A stretch of DNA of 64,000 nucleotides from Calothrix sp. NIES-2098 (lineage in GTDB: Bacteria > Cyanobacteriota > Cyanobacteriia > Cyanobacteriales > Nostocaceae), in NCBI GenBank assembly GCA_002368175.1, contig AP018172.1, positions 7,691,001 through 7,755,000 on the forward strand. The letters run 5' to 3'. Shown one piece after another: positions 55,901 to 64,000 of the stretch. Both the position numbers and the translations under genes were made by a program. Under the pieces are notes generated by a model that ran no database searches, was not told where the DNA came from, and saw only the letters and a list, made by a program, of their open reading frames with translations. The stretch's first letter is position 1. Each line of letters opens with the position of its first letter.

Positions 55901-56838
55901 ATCATCTCCAAATTTATATAAATAAGGTATAAAAAGTACATTTTTATTGCTTCGGAGAATATTAATGGCTAATAGTTATCTATGAGAATCAAAAATTCTC
56001 ACATAACTGAAATATAGGACTTGATATCTAGCAATTAATAGTTGATATTAGCTAATTACTGAAATCTAAGTTAATTGTCAAAACCCCGAATTATTACTGA
56101 TTCTGGGCTTATAGGTTGATTTTGCGTTGGGTTACTTAAAATTGTCTAGACCTAAATCAATAAATTATTGAATCTAGATGCAGCAGAATTTCAGAATTCA
56201 AAGGTACAACGGGTTTTATCCGGAATTTTTAGACATAAAGTTTGTACTTCAACAAATTACCATCTGCTGTCTATACATAGATAACAAAGACATGACATTA
56301 AAAAGTTCGGATTTACTAAAACTTTATCAAAACCACATATGTTTTTAACTTTCTTACTTCAAGCGATCGCATATTTTTTGGCAAGGTATTAATATTTACT
56401 TTTTTATTATCAAATATAGTAAAACTGAATACAGAATATTTATCGACACATCTGACATTGTACGCCTAGAATAATTCAGTAATTGCTAAATACAATAGTA
56501 TAATATTCATCGTTACTAGTACTATGTAGTCAATAAAAATACAAGTTTAAATTTACTAGTTGACAGTCCAATGTAAATAGTTTAGAAAAGAGAATTCTGC
56601 TAGGAATATTTTTACTCGGTACTTTTCATCCATATTGGGGTTTGCTATAAAAACTCAAGCAAGTTGTGACTTTGCTATAAAAAAATTATGAGTTATTAAC
56701 TTAAAAGTACTGATGATATAGTAAAGGGTCGAATAGAAAGAATAGCAACATTAATTTCTGCTGAAATTCAATAATAGCAGTTGAACTTGGTGTGAAAACT
56801 AACGGAAGCAAGTTCAATAAATCGCAGGAGTAAAATAG
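55901..56838. other. Divergent 938-bp intergenic region of glycan locus
   Basis: AT-rich, with no gene seen. It contains promoters for the propeller gene (minus) and the GT4 gene (plus). Its length suggests regulated transcription, but no operator or riboswitch was recognised. Confidence 0.5.
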
Positions 56839-58011
56839 ATGGAAGGTAAAAAAAATCATTTCGCTTCAGCATCTATCCTCACCCTGGGAATGGGCTGGTT
56901 TCCCAAAACACCTGGAGGATTAGAACGCTATATTTATGAATTAACTCATCAATTCGCAGCGAATCACGACTTAGTTGAATTATGTGGAGTAGGTTTACCT
57001 AAAAATCAGGTAAATACACCAATCAAACTAACTAATTTAGCAGAGCCAGATAGTGCAATTTGGCGAAGATTGTGGTCTATTCGCACTAATTTTCAGAAAA
57101 CTAGAGTAGGCAAGCCTGATGCAATTAACCTGCATTTTGCCTTATATAGCTTCCCGATTTTAGATATTTTACCGAAAGGAGTACCAATTACTTTTAACTT
57201 TCATGGCCCTTGGGCATCGGAGAGCCAAGAGGAAATAGATAATCAGAGATTGAGTGTTTTACTCAAACGCTGGCTAATAGAAGAAAGCACTTATAAACGC
57301 TGCGATCGCTTTATTGTTCTGAGCAAAGCTTTTGGTAAAATCTTACATCAACAATATCAAGTTCCTTGGGAGAAAATTCACATTATTCCTGGTGGAGTTA
57401 ATATTAATAAATTTCAAGCAAATCTATCGCAGCAAGAAGCTAGAAGCAAATTAGGCTGGCCTGATAGCCGCCAGATATTATTTACATCTCGCCGTTTAGT
57501 GCATCGAGTTGGACTGGATAAACTGTTGCAAGCCCTAGCAATAATTAAACCAAAAATCCCTGATGTTTGGCTAGCGATCGCCGGGCGCGGTCACATACAA
57601 GCTGCGCTACAACAACAAGCAAAAGAATTGGGGTTAGAAGACAACGTTAAATTTTTAGGTTTTCTCCCCGACGAACAGCTACCTTTAGCTTACCAAGCTG
57701 CTGACTTAACAATTATGCCCAGTCAATCTTTTGAAGGGTTTGGATTAGCAGTAGTAGAATCTCTAGCCTGTGGTACTCCTGTTTTATGTACTCCCGTAGG
57801 CGGAATGCCAGAAATTGTAGAACCATTATCTCCTGATTTAATTACTGATTCTATAGAAGTTTCAGCTATTGCCGATAAATTAGAACAAGTCTTGCTAGGA
57901 AGTATACTCATCCCTTCCCGTGAAGCCTGTCACCAGTACGCCGCCACAAATTTTAACTGGCAGAAAATAGCCCAGCAAGTAAGGGAAGTTCTGTTAGGAA
58001 ATAGAGATTGA
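56839..58011 (+). CDS. Family-4 glycosyltransferase
   Basis: A 390-residue GT-B enzyme. The N-terminal acceptor domain has MGWFPKTPGGLERYIYEL; the donor domain has LFTSRRLVHRVGLDKLLQAL and MPSQSFEGFGLAVVESLACGTPVLCTPVGGMPE, including the conserved Glu pair. AGGAG 9 nt upstream of the ATG sets the start. It resembles capsular/exopolysaccharide mannosyl- or glucosyl-transferases, but the sugar cannot be assigned. A G-rich tract follows the stop codon before the next glycosyltransferase. Confidence 0.93.
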   Translation: MEGKKNHFASASILTLGMGWFPKTPGGLERYIYELTHQFAANHDLVELCGVGLPKNQVNTPIKLTNLAEPDSAIWRRLWSIRTNFQKTRVGKPDAINLHFALYSFPILDILPKGVPITFNFHGPWASESQEEIDNQRLSVLLKRWLIEESTYKRCDRFIVLSKAFGKILHQQYQVPWEKIHIIPGGVNINKFQANLSQQEARSKLGWPDSRQILFTSRRLVHRVGLDKLLQALAIIKPKIPDVWLAIAGRGHIQAALQQQAKELGLEDNVKFLGFLPDEQLPLAYQAADLTIMPSQSFEGFGLAVVESLACGTPVLCTPVGGMPEIVEPLSPDLITDSIEVSAIADKLEQVLLGSILIPSREACHQYAATNFNWQKIAQQVREVLLGNRD

Positions 58012-58014
58012 TTA

Positions 58015-58085
58015 GGGAGATGAGGGAGTGTGGGGAGTGTGGGAATTGTGGGGAGACAAGGGAGACAAAGAAGGGAGCAGGGGGA
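58015..58085 (+). other. G-rich polypurine tract with G-quadruplex motif
   Basis: Starting 3 bp after the stop codon, runs of 3-4 Gs repeat with 5-6-nt spacers (GGG-AGTGT-GGGG-AGTGT-GGG-AATTGT-GGGG at 58024-58054), on the coding strand. It satisfies the usual four-tract G-quadruplex pattern. Similar GGGGAGA-type tracts are scattered in Nostoc-like genomes. Confidence 0.75.
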
Positions 58086-58112
58086 GAAGAAATCACTATT
58101 ATCTATTAGCAC

Positions 58113-58145
58113 TTGACTGTTGACTGTTGACTCTTGACTCTTAAC
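58113..58145 (+). repeat. Heptamer short tandem repeat before GT4 gene
   Basis: Five TTGACTG/TTGACTC heptamers in tandem end about 18 bp before the glycosyltransferase start. They are the same family as the repeats before fmt. Confidence 0.85.
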
Positions 58146-58163
58146 AAATGGCTAATGACAAAT

Positions 58164-59309
58164 ATGCTGAAAATTCTTTTTTTAGACCAGAGTGGTAAGC
58201 CAGGGGGAGCAGAATTATGTTTAATAGATATTGCTAAACCATATCGCGATCGCTCTCTTGTTGGCTTATTTGCAGATGGAGGATTTAAAACTTTACTACA
58301 GCAAAATCAAATTCCAGTAGAAGTTTTAACAAATCAAGCAATTCAAGTTAAAAAATCTAGTGGTTTAATTCAAGGGTTAAAAAGTCTCAGACTTATAATT
58401 CCGCTAATCATTAAAGTCATAAAAAGAGCAAGGAAATATGATTTAATTTATGCTAATACTCAAAAAGCATTAGTTATAGGCGCGATCGCTAGTTTTTTTG
58501 CCCGACGTCCGTTGGTGTATCATTTGCATGATATTCTCTCAAAAGAACATTTTAGCCAAACTAACCGCCGCATTGCTGTTAACCTAGCCAATCATTTTGC
58601 CTCTGTAGTAATTGCCAATTCCCAAGCGAGTCAAACAGCCTTTGTGCAAGCGGGAGGACACGCAAATCTCACTACTGTTATCTATAACGGCTTTGAACCA
58701 GAAATTTATCAAACTGATGAGTCTGATGTGAGACAATTACAGCAAGAATTAGGTTTAATAGGAAAATTTGTTATTGGTCACTTCAGCAGACTTGCACCTT
58801 GGAAAGGACAACATATTTTAATTGATGCACTAGCTCAATGTCCGCAACAAGTAACAGTAATTTTAGTCGGAGATGCATTATTTGGCGAACAAGATTATGT
58901 AAAACAATTACACAATCAAGTTGCTGATTTAGGTCTAGAAAATCGCGTCAAGTTTTTAGGATTTCGTTCTAATGTTCCGCAATTAATGGCCGCTTGTGAC
59001 TTAGTTGCCCATACATCTATTTTTGCAGAACCCTTTGGTAGAGTCATTGTTGAGGCGATGCTATGCGGTACACCTGTGGTTGCAACTCAAGCTGGCGGCG
59101 CAATGGAATTAATCGAACCGGGGATAAATGGTTTTTTATTTCCACCAGGAGATACACAAGAACTAGCACGAGTGATTAATACTTGCCTTCAAGAGAGACA
59201 CAAAACTACAACTATGGCTAATAATGCCAGAAAAATGGCTATTCAGCGATTTAATATGACAAGCATTAATCGGCAAATTGCTCAACTGTTAGCAGCCAAA
59301 TTTAGCTAA
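58164..59309 (+). CDS. Family-4 glycosyltransferase
   Basis: A 381-residue GT-B enzyme. MLKILFLDQSGKPGGAELCLIDIA opens the acceptor domain. The donor domain has IGHFSRLAPWKGQHILIDAL and HTSIFAEPFGRVIVEAMLCGTPVVATQAGGAMELIEPG, with both conserved acidic residues. ATG at 58164 is chosen because homologues begin at this motif; in-frame ATG at 58155 and TTG at 58134 are alternatives. It lies 150 bp downstream of the other GT4 gene, separated by a G-rich tract and heptamer repeats. The sugar and acceptor are unknown. Confidence 0.92.
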   Translation: MLKILFLDQSGKPGGAELCLIDIAKPYRDRSLVGLFADGGFKTLLQQNQIPVEVLTNQAIQVKKSSGLIQGLKSLRLIIPLIIKVIKRARKYDLIYANTQKALVIGAIASFFARRPLVYHLHDILSKEHFSQTNRRIAVNLANHFASVVIANSQASQTAFVQAGGHANLTTVIYNGFEPEIYQTDESDVRQLQQELGLIGKFVIGHFSRLAPWKGQHILIDALAQCPQQVTVILVGDALFGEQDYVKQLHNQVADLGLENRVKFLGFRSNVPQLMAACDLVAHTSIFAEPFGRVIVEAMLCGTPVVATQAGGAMELIEPGINGFLFPPGDTQELARVINTCLQERHKTTTMANNARKMAIQRFNMTSINRQIAQLLAAKFS

Positions 59310-59555
59310 TTCTTAATATCAATTTTTAAACGGTAGATTTAGATACCCGATTTTTCACAAAAAGTTGGGTATCTGTGCTGAATTTGAGAAGATTGGTATT
59401 AGTATATTCATGAGAATCATTGATAAACCTCATCTACTTACGGATGTCATGGTTGAAGCGGCATAAATTCTGAAAAATACTATTTATCAAAAAATGCCAT
59501 TAATTTTCGTCGATTCTCACCAATTCTAATTCTGTAAATCAAGCTAAAAATTGCT

Positions 59556-59825
59556 ATGCCTAAATACATCATGTGGGGAAGTTACTGCGAAGACGTTCTA
59601 GAAAAACGCGCTCCTTATCGTCAAGCCCACTTAGACGGGTTAGCAAAGCAAAAAGAATCCGGGGTGCTGATTACTATTGGCCCCACCAAAGATGTGACAC
59701 AAGTTTTTGGCATTTATGAAGCTGACGATGAAGCTACTGTGCGCCAGTTGATTGAAAACGACCCCTACTGGCAAAATGGCATCTGGACTGAATATTTTGT
59801 TAAAGAGTGGATTCAGGCAATTTAG
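59556..59825 (+). CDS. YciI family protein
   Basis: An 89-residue YciI-like protein of the dimeric alpha+beta-barrel superfamily. The conserved His in RQAHLDGL and the Asp in ENDPYWQNGIW match the proposed catalytic pair. Function is unknown; some relatives act as dehydrochlorinases or are fused to oxidoreductases. It stands alone between glycosyltransferase genes and a repeat patch. Confidence 0.9.
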   Translation: MPKYIMWGSYCEDVLEKRAPYRQAHLDGLAKQKESGVLITIGPTKDVTQVFGIYEADDEATVRQLIENDPYWQNGIWTEYFVKEWIQAI

Positions 59826-59879
59826 GGAATAGTCAAGGGTCAAGAGGAGCCAGCGCTGTGGTGAGGCTGTCCGGTCTTG

Positions 59880-60003
59880 GGGGTTCCCCCCAGAAGGAAC
59901 TGCCGAAAGGGTTTCCCGACTTGAGGAGCCACTGCGTTGCGGAGGACAGTTGCGTGGGCGGGTTTCCCGACTTGAGCAAACTGTCCGTTGGGGTTCCCCC
60001 CGT
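59880..60003. repeat. GC-rich dispersed repeat patch
   Basis: Two copies of GGGTTTCCCGACTTGAG (59909-59925, 59960-59976) and two GGGGTTCCCCCC blocks (about 59880, 59990) give a GC content far above the neighbourhood. The patch is internally palindromic. Long open frames on both strands here are artefacts of composition. It matches repeat families spread through Nostoc-like genomes. Confidence 0.85.
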
Positions 60004-60072
60004 TGTAGCAAGTGGCGTGCGACTGGCGTTCCAAAGTCCAGAGTCATTGGTCATTTGTCTTGCTTGTCTTCC

Positions 60073-60348
60073 CTACCCTTCTCCTTTGGAGACGCTGACG
60101 CGAACGGGAACGACTTCATCGAACGGGTGACGCTCCTTCGTCGCTACCGCTTTGCTAACGCGAACGTCGCTTGACAGCAATTCTTCTAAATATTTTGCGC
60201 CTCGTTTTGCTGTAGTGTAATGAATTGGCGTTTCTGGACTCATTTCTACAATTTCGCCTGCTAGCAATTCTACATAGCGATCGCGCAGAATGCCTGCCTC
60301 AATCATGCGATGATAGTCGTCTATAGACCATTTAGCCAAAGTCTTCAT
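60073..60348 (-). pseudogene. Truncated Uma2 family gene
   Basis: The first 60 residues (AKWSIDDYHRMIEAGILRDRYVELLAGEIVEMSPETPIH) are a normal Uma2/DUF820 restriction-endonuclease-fold start. The frame then runs into repeat-derived sequence (DVRVSKAVATKERHPFDEVVPVRVSVSKGEG) and stops at 91 residues, about half the usual 190. The catalytic Asp/Glu-x-Lys region of the second half is missing. It appears to have been interrupted by a dispersed repeat and is probably non-functional. Confidence 0.75.
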
Positions 60349-60492
60349 AGCAGAATTGCTCGCATTCTTGTGATAGACCTAGTTTGATTTTATAGTTAAT
60401 CGCATATTCCAGGTTTTTTTGCGATCGCACTACCTATTCTCTTCAAGTAAACTGTAAGCGATGGTGCGATCGCTTTCACCCGCAGGGGCTTT

Positions 60493-62715
60493 TTATCTAC
60501 GACTGCGAAAACCTTGTTGTCCATTAACTGGGTCAAACAGTACATCGTATTTGTCAAAAAATGCAATCCCACTATTCACAACCACAGGATTTTCAGCTTT
60601 TGCAGAGATATTGATGTTCCATACATTAAACCCGTCACGATTTCCTGGTGTTAGGCTATAGTCAAAAACCCCAGGAATTGCTACCTTCACAGCATTTTCT
60701 GCGCGTAATCTGCCTGGTTTGAGTTTACCCATTAAAGAAGCAGACTTAACTTCAGTAAAACCGCTACTCGTTCCAGTATCAGCGACCATTTTACCGTTAC
60801 AGTTATTGTTCAGGGAACTCCCAGAGATAGTTAAACAAACTCCGTTGAGCCGAGAGTCCCACCTGTTACCGGGTATACCATTAATCGCTGGTTGTTGGCT
60901 TAAGGAAACCATCTTAAAACCTTCTCGATTATTGGTTGTTAAACCGATAATCAAAGTAGTGTTTTTGCTACTATCGCTATTACCAGTCACGATAAATCCG
61001 TTACTGAGATTTCCTGGTAATTTTCGCAATGGGTTATAGGGAAATGCTTTTTCAGAATAGTTAACACCGATAATACCGGAGAACGGTACCCCACTTTTCG
61101 CAGAGCAGTTAGGTTTTTGCGCAATACATTGACGACTGCTAACTATTTGCACGGGAACAGGTTCTTCTGTGAAGATGAAACCCATCCGCATAGTAGTGTA
61201 AACTAGCTCTCCTTCTAGGACAGTTCCATCATTTAAGACTTCTTTGATAATTTGACCAGTTTTCTTGATGGGAGCATTGCCTAAAAATTCTTTTGGAACT
61301 CTTAGCCCAGCCGAACCTGTATCTATTAATAAACGTTTTGGTTGACCACCTGCTATTGCTACCTCCATAAAATAGCCGCGCGCCCGTTGAGCGACGGAAC
61401 CTTTAGGATACAAAGGAACTGATATGGTATTGAAACTAGGCTTGCGGGCTGTAAATTGGGAAGGATCGCGCACAGCCGGATTGGCAAAAAGTTCCAGAAA
61501 TCCAGCCTGTCGCTGTGCTATTTGTTCTGGTGCATAGTCCCAAAGGCTTTCGTAGTAGAAAAAGGTGACACCTAAACCACGTTGTTTCGCCGCCCTTACT
61601 TGAGACTGAATTTGTTGCATGGAAACTGGGCGATTTCTCAACCCTGCCATAATACCGATACCAGTAGGTATTAATTGTTGTGTTTCTATAATTTCTGGGC
61701 TGGTAAGTTTGCTGTAAAAACTATCCAGATCGTTACGGTAAAGTTGGACAACCAGCTCGTCTACAACGCCCAAACGCACCCAGTTCAGCCAGTCTTGGAG
61801 TTGATATTTGTAAGCAAAGTCGTAGTAATTGGGAGAAACAGAGAAAATTGCACTAGGTTTTCTGGCTTTCACAGCTTGGTTGAGCTGAATCATAAAGGCT
61901 GTGATTTTATCTGCGCGCCATTGCTTCCATGCTTGAGCGTGAGGATTGGGTGGCGGAGGACTGCCAGTTTCTTGAGTATACAAGTTAATTGTGTACTTGT
62001 CGTAGCCAAAATCAACAGGTAAACTCATGTGATCGTCAAATTGGATACCATCAGCGTCATATTGGGTGATGATTTCCATGACGAGATCGGTAATAAATTT
62101 CTGTACTTCTGGGTGAAAGGGATTCAGCCAAGCCACCTCACCCGCAGCACTAATCGAAGTTTGGGTTCCATCTTGCTTTTGTGTCAGCCAATCTGGATGG
62201 TTTGCGGCTAGTTCGGAAGTGAGGGGAGCCATAAAACCAAACTCAAACCAAGGTATGGCGAGTACTCCTTGGCGACGCGCTTGAGTAACGATGTCTGCAA
62301 TTATGTCTTGTCCCTCTTTACCTTTGAAGTAAAAAGGTATACCCGCTTGTTTTGCAACTGCGCTGGGATATTTAGGATAACCATCATTCCAAACTACAGG
62401 ATAAAGGGTGTTGAAGTTCAATCGGCGCAATTGGGCAATGGCATCTTGGAGTTTAGCGCGATCGCTCAAAATATCAAAGTCATTATTAGTCAGCCAAACT
62501 CCGCGAATTTCTTGAGATGGTGATAGTTGAGCCGTTGCAGGTGTGAGGTTATGCAGCAGCAATACTGTAGCAAATGCGATCGCAAACAAAACCGGGAGCA
62601 GGCGCTTAATTGACCGCCAACCTTGATAAATCAAAGGTAATTGCATAAGTATGGATATTAATTTAGCTAACCAAGCGTTAACCTGTATATTTTTGAAATG
62701 AAACTGAGTTGCCAT
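60493..62715 (-). CDS. GHL10 glycosidase-like domain fused to a two-DTG aspartic-protease-like domain
   Basis: A 740-residue secreted protein. A signal/anchor segment (LLPVLFAIAFATVLLLHNLTPATAQ, 39-63) is followed by a GHL10 (DUF187-type) TIM-barrel domain at 65-415: EIRGVWLTNNDFD, AIPWFEFGF, WLNPFHPEVQKF, and the acidic DADGIQFDDHMS. The C-terminal 300 residues contain two DTG motifs (LLIDTGSAGLRV at 463-474, MVADTGTSSGF at 643-653), spaced like the two lobes of pepsin-like proteases, plus SGIIGVNYSE. The second domain also recalls bacterial DUF3443 proteins. GHL10 domains occur on enzymes acting on extracellular or wall polysaccharides. Whether the second domain is a protease is unproven. 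Confidence 0.85.
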   Translation of the reverse strand: MATQFHFKNIQVNAWLAKLISILMQLPLIYQGWRSIKRLLPVLFAIAFATVLLLHNLTPATAQLSPSQEIRGVWLTNNDFDILSDRAKLQDAIAQLRRLNFNTLYPVVWNDGYPKYPSAVAKQAGIPFYFKGKEGQDIIADIVTQARRQGVLAIPWFEFGFMAPLTSELAANHPDWLTQKQDGTQTSISAAGEVAWLNPFHPEVQKFITDLVMEIITQYDADGIQFDDHMSLPVDFGYDKYTINLYTQETGSPPPPNPHAQAWKQWRADKITAFMIQLNQAVKARKPSAIFSVSPNYYDFAYKYQLQDWLNWVRLGVVDELVVQLYRNDLDSFYSKLTSPEIIETQQLIPTGIGIMAGLRNRPVSMQQIQSQVRAAKQRGLGVTFFYYESLWDYAPEQIAQRQAGFLELFANPAVRDPSQFTARKPSFNTISVPLYPKGSVAQRARGYFMEVAIAGGQPKRLLIDTGSAGLRVPKEFLGNAPIKKTGQIIKEVLNDGTVLEGELVYTTMRMGFIFTEEPVPVQIVSSRQCIAQKPNCSAKSGVPFSGIIGVNYSEKAFPYNPLRKLPGNLSNGFIVTGNSDSSKNTTLIIGLTTNNREGFKMVSLSQQPAINGIPGNRWDSRLNGVCLTISGSSLNNNCNGKMVADTGTSSGFTEVKSASLMGKLKPGRLRAENAVKVAIPGVFDYSLTPGNRDGFNVWNINISAKAENPVVVNSGIAFFDKYDVLFDPVNGQQGFRSRR

Positions 62716-62964
62716 TACCGCCTAAATATTTACTTTTAATAGAGGACGTTAGTTTATAACATTTCATACAAACACTAAATTACTGCTTGCATTAAAAAAA
62801 CTGATGCAGATATCGCTAAGTCAAATAATTGACGCAGGTAGTGTGTGATTAGTGCCAATTATCCCTGCACCAAAATCTGGTACCCTCAAAGGAGACATTT
62901 AAGCCTGCGGGAGTTGCTTGTTCTCTCTGCATTAAACTTTTCAACCCAAAACTCAGCACTTAAT

Positions 62965-63996
62965 ATGACTCAGGTTAACCAAACTGCAATTGAAGGGATC
63001 TACGAAGTATGCATTGGAATTCCAGAGCCAATTTCTGCAATTCAATATTGGGAACAATTTGGTTATCGTATTGGTCAAGTTGGCGAACTATCCGCAGATG
63101 CAGCCAATCAATTATATGGAGTAAATTCGTCTTTACGCTCGATCCGCCTTTACCACCAAGATGCAGATCATGGATTAATCCGGTTGATGGTTTGGCAAAA
63201 TCCCACAAATCGGGGATTAGGAACGGGGTCGATGAAAGTGAAGGGAAATCGCTGGGCAACGGCTTTAACTGCTGATGCGTTAACTATTTTAAATCATGCA
63301 GAATCAGCAAAAGCCGCAGGTTGGGATATTAGATACAGCAATCCTTACTGGGAAATTATCTACAACAAAGAAAGAAAAAGCCGACCTTTTATCGATCCAG
63401 CCGTTGGGGTGCGGGAAATGTTGTTATTGCAACCCTTAGCTAGACAAGTTTTATTTCAACGGTTTGGCTATACACTGCCTCATTATGGGCAAATTAACGA
63501 AAATTCTGCATTCAGGACTAGCCAATTTACTCACATGGGGTTAATTGTTCAGGATGACAGCAAAGAAATTCTGAAGTTTTACGAAGATGTTTTGGGTTTG
63601 TTGCGCGTGCGTGATGATGTTGAGACTAGCTATGAATCTTCGTTAGCCGGTCGAGATCTATTTGATCTCAACCCTGGCGAAAAGTTTATTGTTACAGCCT
63701 TTGATGACCCGCGTTCTTCTGTATCTGACTTTATGGCTGCACGTAGCGGTAGACTTTACATTGTTCGCTTCCCAGAGGCGATAAATTTAGAATCGCGATT
63801 TGAATCAGCACAACCTGGTAGCTTGGGGATTTCGTTATATACCTATCGCGTGCGCGGAATTGAGATATATTGCGATCGCATTCACCAAAGTTCAGCACAA
63901 AATATCACTAACATAGTCAGCAATGAATTTGGCGAGAAGAGTTTCTCTTTCATTGCACCCGATGGCTACTTCTGGACTTTGGTAGAAGATGTCTAG
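62965..63996 (+). CDS. Double VOC (glyoxalase/bleomycin-resistance) family protein
   Basis: A 343-residue protein of two VOC modules: residues about 8-150 (IYEVCIGIPEPISAIQYWEQFGYRIG) and about 190-343 (FTHMGLIVQDDSKEILKFYEDVLGLL, ending FSFIAPDGYFWTLVEDV). The second retains His in THMG; other ligand positions are less clear. The ATG at 62965 starts the conserved sequence; an open frame 40 codons longer upstream looks non-coding. Members include glyoxalases, extradiol dioxygenases and resistance proteins; the substrate is unknown. The stop codon is 4 bp before the window end. Confidence 0.85.
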   Translation: MTQVNQTAIEGIYEVCIGIPEPISAIQYWEQFGYRIGQVGELSADAANQLYGVNSSLRSIRLYHQDADHGLIRLMVWQNPTNRGLGTGSMKVKGNRWATALTADALTILNHAESAKAAGWDIRYSNPYWEIIYNKERKSRPFIDPAVGVREMLLLQPLARQVLFQRFGYTLPHYGQINENSAFRTSQFTHMGLIVQDDSKEILKFYEDVLGLLRVRDDVETSYESSLAGRDLFDLNPGEKFIVTAFDDPRSSVSDFMAARSGRLYIVRFPEAINLESRFESAQPGSLGISLYTYRVRGIEIYCDRIHQSSAQNITNIVSNEFGEKSFSFIAPDGYFWTLVEDV

Positions 63997-64000
63997 ATGG

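Noticed and set aside
59807..60174. Several overlapping open frames on both strands
   Set aside because: They arise from the GC-rich repeat patch, have no family match and no start context.

Overview
The window is chromosomal DNA from a filamentous, probably heterocyst-forming cyanobacterium of the Nostocales type. Three things point there: the very frequent HIP1 octamer GCGATCGC, a psaC photosystem I gene next to glmS, and a complete minCDE set alongside a large icfG-type partner-switching cluster. Heptameric short tandem repeats and GC-rich palindromic repeats of the kind scattered through Nostoc-like genomes are also present. No tRNA, rRNA, CRISPR array, transposase or prophage gene was recognised. 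The species cannot be named from this sequence alone.

Layout. 1-11.3 kb: the end of a TPR-CHAT protein, an SLH/OprB iron-type porin, a small antibiotic-biosynthesis-monooxygenase-fold protein, and a 1438-residue multicopper oxidase fused to FG-GAP and DUF4114-like modules. A 2.3 kb AT-rich stretch without genes follows. 11.3-26.9 kb: an expanded version of the Synechocystis icfG cluster. It begins with carboxymuconolactone decarboxylase (CMD), EthD, VOC, SRPBCC and SnoaL modules, two of the genes being large fusions, and a DJ-1/PfpI protein. It continues with an AGE-type epimerase, a STAS protein, glycogen debranching enzyme, a second STAS protein, the IcfG-type PP2C phosphatase and an RsbW-type kinase. 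An LtrA-family membrane protein lies inside it on the other strand. 26.9-33.3 kb: a divergent PadR-regulated pair, a folate/biopterin-type transporter, a carotenoid cleavage oxygenase and glutamate dehydrogenase.

33.4-38.5 kb: two PIN-like toxin-antitoxin pairs flank a Ser/Thr kinase-FGE fusion and an array of 21-bp repeats. 38.5-51 kb: housekeeping genes (four-carbon acid sugar kinase, minC-minD-minE, MAPEG protein, fmt, psaC, glmS) and conserved cyanobacterial proteins. 51-59.3 kb: a glycan locus with three family-4 glycosyltransferases, a PIG-L deacetylase and a secreted propeller protein. 59.5-64 kb: a YciI protein, a repeat patch that interrupts an Uma2-type gene, a GHL10 glycosidase fused to a two-DTG aspartic-protease-like domain, and a double VOC protein.

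The best candidate for an undescribed system is the 11.3-17.9 kb block. Families normally seen as separate small enzymes or binding proteins acting on aromatic or polyketide-like molecules are fused here into 519- and 1122-residue proteins. Fossil start sites remain visible at the fusion joints, a 503-bp stretch is perfectly identical between the two genes, and the block sits directly upstream of a phosphatase/kinase/STAS switch and glycogen-debranching genes. A second candidate is the kinase-FGE protein, whose C-terminus resembles the variable region of a diversity-generating retroelement target.
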